Shown in pieces: positions 40,776 through 50,546 of a stretch of 64,000 nucleotides of DNA. The position numbers were made by a program, and so were the translations under genes. Each line of letters begins with the position of its first letter. Positions within the stretch are counted from its first letter, which is position 1. This stretch comes from an uncultured Oceanospirillaceae bacterium (GTDB taxonomy: Bacteria > Pseudomonadota > Gammaproteobacteria > Pseudomonadales > Balneatricaceae). Where the stretch lies: the NCBI GenBank assembly GCA_937138495.1, contig CAKZPE010000085.1, positions 85,049 to 149,048 on the forward strand. Direction: 5' to 3'. The notes beneath the pieces are model-generated. The model was not told the origin of the DNA. It did not search any database and saw only the letters and a program-made list of their open reading frames with translations.

Positions 40776-42959
40776 TCAGCCTGCCGCTCTTGCAGCCCGT
40801 GCCGCATGGAGCTTCTGATAGCTTTCGATCAGACGCAGGTGACGGTCCAGGCCTTCCAGTTTCATGCTGGTTGGAGTTAAGCCGAAGAAAGTTACTTCAC
40901 CGGTCACCGAACCCACCACGTTTTCCATCACGGTTTCGCCAAACATCCGGCGCAGGTTGTACTGGTAATCATCCAGTTCCAGATCGTCATTCAGAACAAT
41001 CTCCAGCACCGCATTCATCGCCTGATAGAACAGACCACGCTCTACGGTGTTGTCGTTGTACTGCAGGAAGTTTTCCACCAGCTCACGGGCTTCTTCATGC
41101 TGCTGTAGCGCCAGATAAATCAGGATCTTCAGTTCCAGAATGGTCAGCTGGCCCCAGACGGTATTCTCATCAAACTCGATACCAATAAAGGTTTTGATCT
41201 CGGTGTAGTTGTCTTCTTCACTCTCTTCCAGACGCTCCACCAGATCGGCCAGCTGTTCTTCATCCAGTTTATGGATATTAAGAATCTCTTCCCGGAAGTG
41301 AATCGCCTTATTGGTGTTATCCCATACCAGATCTTCCACCGGATACACTTCGGAGTAACCCGGCACAATGATCCGGCAGGCCGATGCACCGAAGTCATCA
41401 AAGGTGGCGACATACACTTCTTTACCCAGCGCCTCCAGAATCGCCATCAGGCTGGCACACTCTTCTTCATTACTGCCGGAGAAATCCCACTCACAGAACT
41501 CATACTCATTGGCGGCGCTGAAGAAACGCCAGGACACCACACCGGTTGAATCGATGAAGTGTTCAACAAAGTTATTCGGCTCAGACACCGCTTCACTGCT
41601 GAAGGTCGGTGCAGGCACATCATTCAGGCCTTCAAAGCTGCGCCCCTGCAGCAGTTCAGTCAGGCTGCGCTCCAGCGCCACTTCGAAGCTTGGGTGTGCA
41701 CCGAAAGATGCAAATACTCCGCCGGTACGCGGGTTCATCAGGGTCACACACATTACCGGGAACTGACCGCCCAGTGAGGCATCTTTCACCAGTACCGGGA
41801 AGCCCTGCTCTTCCAGACCGGCAATGCCAGCCTGAATGCCCGGGTACTTCGCCAGCACCGCTTCAGGCACATCCGGCAGCACGATTTCATCTTCAATGAT
41901 CTGACGTTTAACTGCCCGCTCAAAAATCTCGGACAAACATTGCACCTTGGCTTCATGAAGATTATTACCGGCACTCATGCCGTTACTCAGGAACAGGTTT
42001 TCCAGCAGATTTGAAGGAATATAGACCGTCTCTTCATCAGACTGACGCACATACGGCAAGGCACAAATGCCCCGCTCAAAGTTACCGGAGTTAGTATCAA
42101 TCAGATTGGAGCCATTCAGCTCACCGTCCGGGTTATAGATCTCCAGGCAGTAATCATCCATCAGGCCCGCCGGAACAGAATCATCGTCGGTCAGTTCAAA
42201 CCACTTTTCGTTCGGGTAATGAACGAACTCACTGTTGGCGATTTCTTCACCGAAATACTGGTCGTTATAGAAGAAGTTACAGCTGGCACGCTCAATAAAC
42301 TCGCCCAGTGCAGAACACAGAGCGCTTTCTTTTGACGCACCCTTACCGTTGGTGAAGCACATCGGCGATGCGGCATCCCGGATGTGCAGTGACCAGACAT
42401 TCGGTACGATATTCCGCCAGGATGAAATCTCGATTTTCATGCCCAGCGATTCCAGCATGCCGGTCATGTTTTCGATGGTCTTTTCCAACGGCAGATCTTT
42501 CCCCAGGATCCGGGTTTGGTGATCCGCATCGATACCCATTGCCATGATGGAGGCATCTTCATCCAGGTTCTCAACGGTTTCGATCTTAAATTCAGGTTCA
42601 GTCTGAACCACCTTCTTAACCGTACAACGGTCAATCGAGCGTAAAATGCCTGCCCGGTCTTTCTCCGAAATATCATCCGGCAGTTCTACCTGAATCTGGA
42701 AAATCTGGTTATAGCGGTTTTCCGGATCAACAATGTTATTTTGTGACAGGCGAATATCTTCCGTGGGAATATCCCGCGCCTTGCAGTACACCTTTACAAA
42801 GTACGCCGCGCATAAGGCTGACGATGCCAGAAAGTAATCAAACGGACTGGGTGCAGATCCGTCACCTTTATAACGGATCGGCTGATCTGCAGTCACAGTG
42901 AAATCATCAAACTTCGCTTCAAGTCTGAGGTTTTCTAAAAAATTAACTTTGATTTCCAT
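40776..42959 (-). CDS. ycaO: OsmC-YcaO fusion protein
   Basis: A 727-residue protein. Residues 1-145 form an OsmC-like domain (SPFDYFLASSALCAAYFVKVYCKARDIP, two cysteines as in peroxidase-type OsmC proteins). From about 170 it is a YcaO domain with the ATP-binding stretch ESALCSALGEFIERASCNFFYND and the C-terminal extension of E. coli YcaO. YcaO proteins use ATP to activate backbone amides; the E. coli YcaO subfamily has been linked to RimO-dependent methylthiolation of ribosomal protein S12. No azole peptide gene is nearby. The OsmC fusion makes it longer than E. coli YcaO (about 586). Confidence 0.9.
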   Translation of the reverse strand: MEIKVNFLENLRLEAKFDDFTVTADQPIRYKGDGSAPSPFDYFLASSALCAAYFVKVYCKARDIPTEDIRLSQNNIVDPENRYNQIFQIQVELPDDISEKDRAGILRSIDRCTVKKVVQTEPEFKIETVENLDEDASIMAMGIDADHQTRILGKDLPLEKTIENMTGMLESLGMKIEISSWRNIVPNVWSLHIRDAASPMCFTNGKGASKESALCSALGEFIERASCNFFYNDQYFGEEIANSEFVHYPNEKWFELTDDDSVPAGLMDDYCLEIYNPDGELNGSNLIDTNSGNFERGICALPYVRQSDEETVYIPSNLLENLFLSNGMSAGNNLHEAKVQCLSEIFERAVKRQIIEDEIVLPDVPEAVLAKYPGIQAGIAGLEEQGFPVLVKDASLGGQFPVMCVTLMNPRTGGVFASFGAHPSFEVALERSLTELLQGRSFEGLNDVPAPTFSSEAVSEPNNFVEHFIDSTGVVSWRFFSAANEYEFCEWDFSGSNEEECASLMAILEALGKEVYVATFDDFGASACRIIVPGYSEVYPVEDLVWDNTNKAIHFREEILNIHKLDEEQLADLVERLEESEEDNYTEIKTFIGIEFDENTVWGQLTILELKILIYLALQQHEEARELVENFLQYNDNTVERGLFYQAMNAVLEIVLNDDLELDDYQYNLRRMFGETVMENVVGSVTGEVTFFGLTPTSMKLEGLDRHLRLIESYQKLHAARAARAAG

Positions 42960-43128
42960 TAGATAGTCTTTCCGGCGTCAGTGAATGCAATAAGGGGGAG
43001 AAGTTCAGGCAGAAATATGCGTTTCTCAGATGCGCAGACTTTACACTGTGCATGATGCCGGAGCAATCACAGAGCGACACCGGTCTGCAGTATAACGGGT
43101 TAAATCTGAGCCTAAAAAGTAATCACCT

Positions 43129-43914
43129 TTATACACGCTCATAAAATAAACGGTGGGTTGCATAACGCTTTAAAACCGGCGCTCTGTTGCGCCAGGCGGC
43201 AGGGTGCGTCGTTTTAAAAACAGGGATATCCGTGTCGGCATAACTCTGATGGATCACATCCAATACCAGCCCGGCCAGGTCCAGCGTCGCCATAAAACTG
43301 AAATATTCCGCATCCATGGCTTTTTTCAGTTGGTAAGCTTCCGTCAGTAACCGGTGAAAATTTGCTTCAAAACCAAACCGGCCATTATCCCCATAAGCGG
43401 CAGTGCCATCGTCCTGATAAAAATCCCCCACCGTACAGGCGGACACCACCATAAGAGGTGTCAGATCCGCCAACCGACTGGCCAGAAATGTTTTTTTCTC
43501 TTCCCACAGATTAAGAAAATTCCGGGTACGGCAAACCAGAGTATCCTTACCTTCTGAGCACTGTTCTTGCAGCGCATTCATGACTATCACCGGATAGTGA
43601 CCATCCGGCAGGAAAAGCCCCGAACGGGCAATAACTGTCACCAGATGCAACATTATATTCCGGCCGGACGCTCCGTTTACCGGACGAGCATTAACAGCGT
43701 CTCCAGTGTAAAAATCACTGACGTTACTTACTCTGAATTCTTCAATATGCGGGCTTTCCGTCACCAGCAGCACCGGCGCGGCGTATTTATCATGATGGTG
43801 TTGATAACCGTCCAGCCCCACGAATATCCCTGGATACTGAAAAGGTCTGCGAATATTCACCAGGCCATGGTGAACCTCAATAACTGCAATCACTTCATCC
43901 TTACAAGTTTGCAA
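43129..43914 (-). CDS. Hypothetical protein, about 261 aa, possible uracil-DNA-glycosylase-like fold
   Basis: I do not recognise this protein firmly. VLLVTESPHIEEF resembles the ESPH-type motif of some uracil-DNA-glycosylase-superfamily proteins, and NGASGRNIMLHLVTVIARSGL and the later VSACTVGDFYQDDG are compatible with an enzyme, but that is weak. The track start at 43998 has no ribosome-binding site. TTG at 43914 has AGGGAG six bases upstream, in a leader whose 14 bases also precede the gene at 19977, so I choose it; ATG at 43959 or 43953 is the alternative. It is a single gene. Confidence 0.6.
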   Translation of the reverse strand: MQTCKDEVIAVIEVHHGLVNIRRPFQYPGIFVGLDGYQHHHDKYAAPVLLVTESPHIEEFRVSNVSDFYTGDAVNARPVNGASGRNIMLHLVTVIARSGLFLPDGHYPVIVMNALQEQCSEGKDTLVCRTRNFLNLWEEKKTFLASRLADLTPLMVVSACTVGDFYQDDGTAAYGDNGRFGFEANFHRLLTEAYQLKKAMDAEYFSFMATLDLAGLVLDVIHQSYADTDIPVFKTTHPAAWRNRAPVLKRYATHRLFYERV

Positions 43915-44265
43915 AACACACTCCCTGTGCTGCCTGCCCAGTCTGCTGAGCATTATCATCCATAAGACGACAATATAATCAGCTCCTCTCTGACGCAAAC
44001 CTGTTTCGGTTAACTCCGGTATAACCTGCAGTATAAAAACCCTCTAAGTTCTCAGAACAGGCGCAGGAAATGAAGCAAGTCCACAAACACTTACAGACCC
44101 GAAAAGAAAAGTTATTAAGCCCGACAGACACTATTATTCCGCAACTGCCCAAGCGTTAGCATAAACTGATAAACAACCGTTTAAATACATAATAACGGTC
44201 ACAGGAAATGGACAGGGTAAACGTTATATGCCCTTGGTTTATCAGCCACTGCCAGGAGGGCAAAA
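43915..44265. other. 351-base divergent region between the hypothetical gene and the esterase
   Basis: The 101-codon minus-strand ORF at 44199..44504 overlaps the esterase start and looks like a shadow. The right end holds AGGAGG before ATG 44266. No structured element or repeat is recognised. Confidence 0.5.
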
Positions 44266-46194
44266 ATGATTAAGCAACGCTTTAAGAGATGCAAACAGGG
44301 TATCACTGCTTCTGTATTTACTTTCATTGCCTGCAATATTGCAGCACAGGAAACCAATTTTAACCAACTGGTCATCTTTGGAGACAGTTTATTTGATACG
44401 GGTAATCGCACAGATATCGGAACAAGTATCAAATTTACTAACCGGAAGCCAGATGGGACTGGCTTTGCCAAAATAGCACCGGAACATTTTGCCGAATACC
44501 TCAACCTGGAGTTAACACCGGCAGTTACCGGTGGGACTAATTACGCTGTTGGAGGTTATCAGACAGCTGATATTCTGGAATCAGTGACCGGTAATCCGGC
44601 AGGAACATCCAGTGGCGGATTACGGGTGCCCGGTGGCGGTGCAGGCAGTGTTGAGCGCTCTCCTTATCTCACAGAAAACTCAGGGGTGATAAATCCCGGC
44701 ACATTAATACTCATAGACGGTGGCGGTAATGATATTGTTGATATCCTTCAAAATAATCCGGGGTCTGCAAATACCTTAATTCCGGCGGCTGCTCAGAATC
44801 TGATTACCTCAGCTGGAGCATTACACACTGCTGGCGCTGATTACATCATGCTCGCGAATCTTCCCGATCTCGGTGCAAACGCACTGGGACGCGCCGCTGA
44901 TCTGAACACGCCTGGCTCCGCTGCAGCATTTTCTGCCGCTACATCCAACTACAATGACGCAATAGCTACCCTGACCTCCCGGGGTTTAAGCAACGCTAAT
45001 ATCATTCCGGTTGATCTGAATGGTGCGGTAAATCATATACTGAGTAATGCTCAGAGTTACGGCCTGGCTAACGGCGAGATAAATATCGGTGGAGGTATGA
45101 TGTTTGATCAACGTTATATGTGCTACGACGGCTCTAACGGTTTCTGCGTCGAACACCCTGTTTTTGGACTTAGTCAGCCAGGCCGGGATCCGCAACGTTT
45201 ATTCTTTAATGACTATTTGCACCCAACAAAAATGGCCGGTGAAATTGTCGGTGATTACCTGATCGATATCATCACCGCCCCCACAAAGGTGGGCTTATTA
45301 CCAACCCTGGGATTAGCTGCTACCCGCACCCAGATTACTGTTGCTGGCAATGAATTGCGCCACTCCCGCTGGCACAGGGCTGAAAGCCGTCTATTTATAA
45401 CAGGCGACATCTCCAGTGAAGCATACAAAACCGGTCTTCATTCTGAAACAGACAGCAAAAGCTTAACCGCCGGTAAAACGTTTACCGCTTCTGAAACACT
45501 GGTTTATGGCGGCGCTGTTACCGTCAGCCGACAGACTCTGGATATTGACAAGGCTGACTTTAATGCTGACGCCTGGGGGCTCACCGGTATGCTGGGCTAT
45601 CGTCAGAATGGAGTTTTTATTGATAGCTTGTTTGGCTTTTCAGTATTGTCCTACGATGATTTAAAGCGCGATGTTCAACTGGGCAGTCAGGTTTTCAGTG
45701 CCAAAGGTGATACCGACGGCCATGCTTGGACCGTAGATGCACTGGCCGGTTTTGACATACTCTCATCCGATAGCTGGCACCTTGCACCGGCAATAGGCGT
45801 GCGATATATCAACACCACCGTTGACGGCTATACGGAATCCGGCGGCAAAATATCTAATTACAAATGGGGAAAGCAGCGCCATAAGAGTCTGCAATGGCGT
45901 TATGGTGTAGTAACCAGTGGTGAGCTGAGCGAAACACTGAGCGTCTTTGGTGAAGTGTTCAAATCCCGTGAACAGAAAGATTCTGCCAGACAACTATCCG
46001 TTCGCAATACGAATCTGGACTTCCCTTCTTATCAGCTACCCGGCTATAAAGCCGACGGAGATTCTTTTACTACTTTAAACCTGGGAGGTGTACTGCTTAT
46101 CCCCGGTGATGCCAGCCTTAATCTGACTTACAGCTACAGTGACCGTAATGACGACTACGAACAGATTATGTTCAGTTATTCCATACCGATGTAA
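44266..46194 (+). CDS. Autotransporter GDSL esterase/lipase (EstA-type)
   Basis: A 642-residue type V secreted protein. Signal peptide to about residue 27 (ITASVFTFIACNIAAQ), passenger with SGNH blocks: FGDSLFDTGN (nucleophile Ser), GGNDI (block III) and DYLHPTKM (Asp and His). From about 370 to the end is an autotransporter beta-barrel with alternating strands, ending FSYSIPM; the terminal residue is Met where Phe or Trp is common. AGGAGG lies six bases before ATG 44266. It probably remains displayed at the outer membrane and hydrolyses esters. It is monocistronic with a terminator 25 bases downstream. Confidence 0.92.
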   Translation: MIKQRFKRCKQGITASVFTFIACNIAAQETNFNQLVIFGDSLFDTGNRTDIGTSIKFTNRKPDGTGFAKIAPEHFAEYLNLELTPAVTGGTNYAVGGYQTADILESVTGNPAGTSSGGLRVPGGGAGSVERSPYLTENSGVINPGTLILIDGGGNDIVDILQNNPGSANTLIPAAAQNLITSAGALHTAGADYIMLANLPDLGANALGRAADLNTPGSAAAFSAATSNYNDAIATLTSRGLSNANIIPVDLNGAVNHILSNAQSYGLANGEINIGGGMMFDQRYMCYDGSNGFCVEHPVFGLSQPGRDPQRLFFNDYLHPTKMAGEIVGDYLIDIITAPTKVGLLPTLGLAATRTQITVAGNELRHSRWHRAESRLFITGDISSEAYKTGLHSETDSKSLTAGKTFTASETLVYGGAVTVSRQTLDIDKADFNADAWGLTGMLGYRQNGVFIDSLFGFSVLSYDDLKRDVQLGSQVFSAKGDTDGHAWTVDALAGFDILSSDSWHLAPAIGVRYINTTVDGYTESGGKISNYKWGKQRHKSLQWRYGVVTSGELSETLSVFGEVFKSREQKDSARQLSVRNTNLDFPSYQLPGYKADGDSFTTLNLGGVLLIPGDASLNLTYSYSDRNDDYEQIMFSYSIPM

Positions 46195-46505
46195 CTTGGT
46201 GGTCTTCAGTATTCTCACAGGACTCTATTTTCCATAAGAGTCCTTTTTATGAGCCGCAATAATGCTTTCATATCCACGGCTATAGCTACATTCTGGCACG
46301 CTTGCAAAACACACTTCCGGTCCTGCCGGCTCCATCTGAGTGAGTCAGATGCCTGACTATACTGAGCTAACGGCAGCCTTCAGGCCGGTTAATTCAGCAG
46401 ATGTACACTGACTTTATTTCCGGCCCACAGGGTTTATAAACGTAGCAAACTTAAACCGTGCAGGCCGGAACTTATTCATAAAACTTCAGGTTTCTGACTT
46501 TGCCC
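46195..46505. other. Convergent intergenic region between esterase and cadherin-repeat genes
   Basis: Apart from the terminator at 46219-46248, these 311 bases show no gene or other element. Confidence 0.5.
46219..46248 (+). terminator. Rho-independent terminator of the esterase gene
   Basis: AGGACTCT-attttccata-AGAGTCCT forms an eight-base-pair stem with a ten-base loop, followed by TTTT. It starts 25 bases after the stop codon. Confidence 0.85.
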
Positions 46506-48431
46506 TCATGTCTGTACTAACACGGATTGTAATGTATCCCTGCCCGGCTCGGGAACCACACTGCCATCTCCCTGCGATGCACCCAAAGCAGCCATCGCAC
46601 TGACCAACTGATTCACCTGTCTGTTACGTAACATGACAGAGTCAGCCGCTACATTATCAGGCTGAGCAACCGGGCCGGTATACCAGTCATCCACAGAGAC
46701 CGAACCGGCCATACCAACATCATAGCCAGCATTTTCAACTGCCTCAGGACTGTCGTCAGCCCTGTCAAAAAAGACAAACCGCGGCGGTTCATTCACATCC
46801 CGCACGGCAATGGTGAAGTCTTCCTCACGGCTGCCACCAGCACCGCTGGCCCGCACCCGGACAGTATGGCTGTCGGCGGCTTCATGGTTCAGATTGCCTG
46901 CGACCGTGACTTCACCTGTTTGGGCATCAATGGCAAACCGGCCATCGGCATCATCTACCAGGCTGTAAGTATCAGCGTTGTCCGCCCGGGCGACCACACC
47001 CACTGCTGTTCCCACCGGGCTGTTTTCATCCACGGCGTTATCCGCTGTATCAGCGTCAGTGAGCAGGCCCGGTGCAGAGTCCACAATAATCACCGGCGGT
47101 TCATTCACATCCCGCACCGCAATGATGAAGTCTTCTTCACGACTGCCCCCGGCGCCTGTGGCCCGCACCCGGACAGTATGGCTGTTAATGGCTTCATAGT
47201 TCAGATTGCCTGCCACTGTGATTTCGCCGGTTTGTGCGTCGATGCTAAACCGGCCACCGGCATCATCCACCAGGCTATATGTGTCGGCATTGTCCGCCCG
47301 GGCGACCACACCCACGGTGGTACCCACCGGGCTGTTCTCATCCACGGCGTTATCCGCTGTATCAGCGTCAGTGAGCAGGCCCGGTGCAGAGTCCACAATA
47401 ATCACTGGCGGTTCATTCACATCCCGTACCGCAATGATGAAGTCTTCTTCACGGCTGCCCCCGGCGCCTGTGGCCCGCACCCGGACGGTATGGCTGACAG
47501 CGGCTTCATAGTTCAGATTGCCTGCCACTGTGATTTCACCGGTTTGTGCGTCGATGCTAAACAGGCCACCGGCATCATCCACCAGGCTGTAAGTATCAGC
47601 GTTGTCCGCCCGGGCGACCACACCCACGGTGGTGCCTGCCGGGCTGTTCTCATCCACGGCGTTATCGGCTACATCACTGTCTGTCACTGGGCCCAGGCGT
47701 TCATCGTCATCCGGTATGACAATAATTGGCGGTTCATTCACATCCCGCACGGCAATGGTAAAGTCTTCTTCACGGCTGCCCCCGGCGCCTGTGGCCCGCA
47801 CCCGGACGGTATGGCTATCAGCCGCTTCATAGTTCAGATTACCTGCGACCGTGATTTCGCCGGTGTGGGCATCAATGGCAAATAGGCCATCGGCATCATC
47901 TACCAGGCTGTAAGTATCAGCATTATCCGCCCTAGCGACCACGCCAACGGTGGTACCCACCGGGCTGTTTTCATCCACGACGTTATCGGCAGTATCAGTA
48001 TCAGTGAGTGGGCCCAGGTTAACCGGTAATGATTCATCAGCATCCGTCACCGCAATATAAAACTCTTCATCAGTTGTACTGCCACTGCTACTGGTCGCCC
48101 TGACAACAATGATATGGTAAGTCGCAGTTTCATAATCCAGTTCACCAGCCACCGTCACTTCGCCGGTCTGGGCATCTATCGCGAACTTGCCACCAACATC
48201 ATCCGTAAGTTCATAGGTAACGGTTTCCCCTCCGGCAGTTGCCAGGGCGGTAAAGCCGATACGGGTACCCACCGGGCTGTTTTCAGCCACAGCATTAACA
48301 GCAGCATCGCTGTCAGTTACCCTGCTCAGGCCGCCGTCATAACCATTACCTTCCAAATCACCGCTGCCGGTCTCGGTAGAGTCAGCACTGTCAGCCATAT
48401 AATATGTTGTTTTTAATGCATTTAATTTCAT
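46506..48431 (-). CDS. Cadherin-repeat protein, 641 aa
   Basis: Five cadherin-like repeats of about 100-108 residues occupy residues about 38-560. Each unit starts ..TDxDxAxNAVxENSPVGT, contains FxIDAQTGEVTVAGxLxYE and ends EEDFTIAVRDVNEPP, carrying the calcium-binding DxNEPP and DxD motifs. Repeats 3 and 4 are almost identical (104-residue period). The N-terminus (MKLNALKTTYYMADSADSTETG) has no classical signal peptide, and the C-terminal 80 residues (ending DTLQSVLVQT) have no RTX nonapeptides. It may be a type I secreted adhesin with an uncleaved C-terminal signal; that is inference. GGGAGAG precedes ATG 48431. Confidence 0.82.
   Translation of the reverse strand: MKLNALKTTYYMADSADSTETGSGDLEGNGYDGGLSRVTDSDAAVNAVAENSPVGTRIGFTALATAGGETVTYELTDDVGGKFAIDAQTGEVTVAGELDYETATYHIIVVRATSSSGSTTDEEFYIAVTDADESLPVNLGPLTDTDTADNVVDENSPVGTTVGVVARADNADTYSLVDDADGLFAIDAHTGEITVAGNLNYEAADSHTVRVRATGAGGSREEDFTIAVRDVNEPPIIVIPDDDERLGPVTDSDVADNAVDENSPAGTTVGVVARADNADTYSLVDDAGGLFSIDAQTGEITVAGNLNYEAAVSHTVRVRATGAGGSREEDFIIAVRDVNEPPVIIVDSAPGLLTDADTADNAVDENSPVGTTVGVVARADNADTYSLVDDAGGRFSIDAQTGEITVAGNLNYEAINSHTVRVRATGAGGSREEDFIIAVRDVNEPPVIIVDSAPGLLTDADTADNAVDENSPVGTAVGVVARADNADTYSLVDDADGRFAIDAQTGEVTVAGNLNHEAADSHTVRVRASGAGGSREEDFTIAVRDVNEPPRFVFFDRADDSPEAVENAGYDVGMAGSVSVDDWYTGPVAQPDNVAADSVMLRNRQVNQLVSAMAALGASQGDGSVVPEPGRDTLQSVLVQT
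46793..47990 (-). repeat. Tandem 312-330 bp repeats inside the cadherin gene
   Basis: Long near-identical blocks recur; for example tccgctgtatcagcgtcagtg recurs 312 bases apart (47041 and 47353). Two central units differ at few positions, implying recent duplication or gene conversion. Copy number may vary between strains or be misassembled from short reads. Confidence 0.85.
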
Positions 48432-48944
48432 TCGTTCTCTCCCTGATCTTCATAAACATCTATTTCGTCATGTATGGCAGTTTTCTGCTAAACCTCTGAC
48501 AGCAGAACATTAGTACAGCGATGCATAACGGCCGTACTTTCCAAAGAACTGAACGGGAAGACATGAACAAAAGAAGAGCTTGTTTATATATGCATACGGG
48601 GAGGCACACAAAAAAAATAATAAAGCAGCCCGAAGATTTAGAAATGTCAGTTCCATGACATACATCCCTGTTAAGCCTCACGCATTATCCGGCGAGGTAA
48701 GTAAATAATATTCTTCCCTGAATATGGCCAGACATCCTGCCGACCATCTGTTACTGACGCTAGCAACCCACAACGATGAAGTCAAACAAGGGTATAGCTG
48801 CTAATGCTGGGTATTTTAATTACCGGCCTATTGCAGCACATATTTAGCATCGCAATCGCCAAACACCTGATCTTCCCTTGAATCATTGCATTTCACTACG
48901 CTAAGGTTGCGTGAGTTTATGTTTAACAGGCGCAGGAGAAAGAG
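48432..48944. other. 513-base divergent region between cadherin and beta-helix genes
   Basis: It must contain both promoters. The 73-codon minus-strand ORF (48460..48681) is unsupported. An AT-rich part near 48600-48730 is unremarkable. I see no inverted repeats or RNA structure that I can name. Confidence 0.5.
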
Positions 48945-50507
48945 ATGTCAGAGAACAGTTGCGACGCACTGGAAGAAATCGTCTCGATGGTTCACCGCGG
49001 CATGCTGTTTTGTGAGGGTGAACGGGAAGTACCCTGGCTGATTTTCTGTACGCCGGAAGGGGATACCCGCGTCTTACCCAAAGCATTTATTGCTACCGGC
49101 AATCCGGATGAATTTCCGGCCCGGCCACTGAACCGGGCTGACCAGATCCCTTGCCAAACTTACACCCTTGAAGAAGCGATCCGCTTTGCAGGTAAAGGCA
49201 CCCGCATTCAGCTGTTACCGGGGAAATACTACCGTCCGGTCACTATCAGCAAAGACCATACCCGCAAGGATACACCGTTGATCATTAATGGCATGGGCAG
49301 CAAAACCATACTTTGCGGCAATAACCAGCCGGGAAAGATTTACCCGGATCTGCCGGATATGCAGGACTTCGCCTTTTTTAAGATTAAAAATACCCAAGGG
49401 GTCACCATCCGTGACCTGAGTGTACAGGGGTGCTGGCCAAGTTTTCTGATTGCGGAAAACAGCCGCCATATCTGCATTGAAAAACTTCAGGTAGAAGATG
49501 GCCGCTACCCCATATTTGCAGGCCCGGGCTGCAGTGATTTCATCATCGATAACAATTACTGGAAGCAGGATCCTACTGAAGCCATCTGGCAGGACATCGA
49601 CTGGCTGTACACCCACCATACCCAATACGCCTATATGAACGGGGGTTTCTTTGGCAGCCTGAACTTCACCTCTGGCCTGATATTCAGTAACAACAAAATC
49701 GAATATGCATTTAACGGCCTGCGTATGACCATCGACAGTGATGATGTGTCAGCCTTTAACCGTAACGTTCAGGTATGTAAAAACAGTTTCAGTTACATCC
49801 GGGATAACGCCATCGAGCCGGAAGGCCATGCCCTGAACTGGCACATGTACCATAACCGTTTTTTTAACAACCACGCCCCCTTCTCATTTGATAACGTAGC
49901 TGGCGGGCACTGGCTGATTTACGGCAACATTGGCTGGTTTGATGATCAGCCGGGCCGGCCTTACCAGACCGGCCGGGGCGGTAAGATTTACAAGTTTGGC
50001 AAAAAAGCCACGACTACCAAAGACAGCTACATCTTTAATAACAGCTGGTACACCCGTTCCTTTATAATCAAGAAAAGTAACATCAATCACTTTCATCATT
50101 ACAACAATGCTTATCAGTTTTGTGATCCCGACAGTTACAGCGAACAGCCCTGCCTGTGTATTCCCCGAAAATCACTGACTAAAAAATTTCCTGAAAGCGG
50201 AGAATGGCCCTGCAACCTTCACTTTGATTATGATATTTCAACCGCCAGCTTCGGCGTACTATATGAACCACACGGTCAGGAAAGTGAAGGGAAGTATGAC
50301 CCCACATTCAGATTCAAAAACCCTCAGTCCGGTGATCTGAGACTGAAGAAATCCAGACAGGCTGAGGGCAAATCACTGAATGATATATTCAGCCTTCCCT
50401 GGGTCGGCAATAAAACCGGTAAACAGGGTAAGCACTGTCAGGTGATCATCGGTGCATATCAGGGTGATGAGCTCATTGAAGGGCCTGAATTTAAAGCGTA
50501 TCCCTAA
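48945..50507 (+). CDS. Right-handed parallel beta-helix protein, no signal peptide
   Basis: A 520-residue protein with a beta-helix pattern: TYTLEEAIRFAGKGTRIQLLPGKYYRPVTIS (pectate-lyase/Pel-like entry), then repeated turns such as FFKIKNTQGVTIRDLSVQGC, HICIEKLQVEDG, SGLIFSNNKIEYAFNGLRM and KNSFSYIRDNAIEPEG. GIn the middle EPEGHALNWHMYHNRF carries conserved polar residues. No signal peptide, so cytoplasmic unless exported by another route. AGGAG lies before ATG 48945. Sugar-active or structural roles are both possible; the substrate is not evident. Confidence 0.75.
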   Translation: MSENSCDALEEIVSMVHRGMLFCEGEREVPWLIFCTPEGDTRVLPKAFIATGNPDEFPARPLNRADQIPCQTYTLEEAIRFAGKGTRIQLLPGKYYRPVTISKDHTRKDTPLIINGMGSKTILCGNNQPGKIYPDLPDMQDFAFFKIKNTQGVTIRDLSVQGCWPSFLIAENSRHICIEKLQVEDGRYPIFAGPGCSDFIIDNNYWKQDPTEAIWQDIDWLYTHHTQYAYMNGGFFGSLNFTSGLIFSNNKIEYAFNGLRMTIDSDDVSAFNRNVQVCKNSFSYIRDNAIEPEGHALNWHMYHNRFFNNHAPFSFDNVAGGHWLIYGNIGWFDDQPGRPYQTGRGGKIYKFGKKATTTKDSYIFNNSWYTRSFIIKKSNINHFHHYNNAYQFCDPDSYSEQPCLCIPRKSLTKKFPESGEWPCNLHFDYDISTASFGVLYEPHGQESEGKYDPTFRFKNPQSGDLRLKKSRQAEGKSLNDIFSLPWVGNKTGKQGKHCQVIIGAYQGDELIEGPEFKAYP

Positions 50508-50546
50508 CGCAATAAAACAGGCCTTACACTGAATACCACCGCCTGA

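Noticed and set aside
46866-47885. 339-residue ORF antisense to the cadherin gene
   Set aside because: Its length results from the repeated, GC-biased coding sequence opposite; composition is Cys/His-rich and repetitive, with no ribosome-binding site.
46793-47990. Regular repeats considered as a CRISPR array
   Set aside because: The units are 312 bp or more, in frame and inside a gene; there are no short repeats with unique spacers and no cas genes.
48460-48681. 73-residue minus-strand ORF before the cadherin gene
   Set aside because: It lacks a ribosome-binding site and family motif and lies in promoter DNA.
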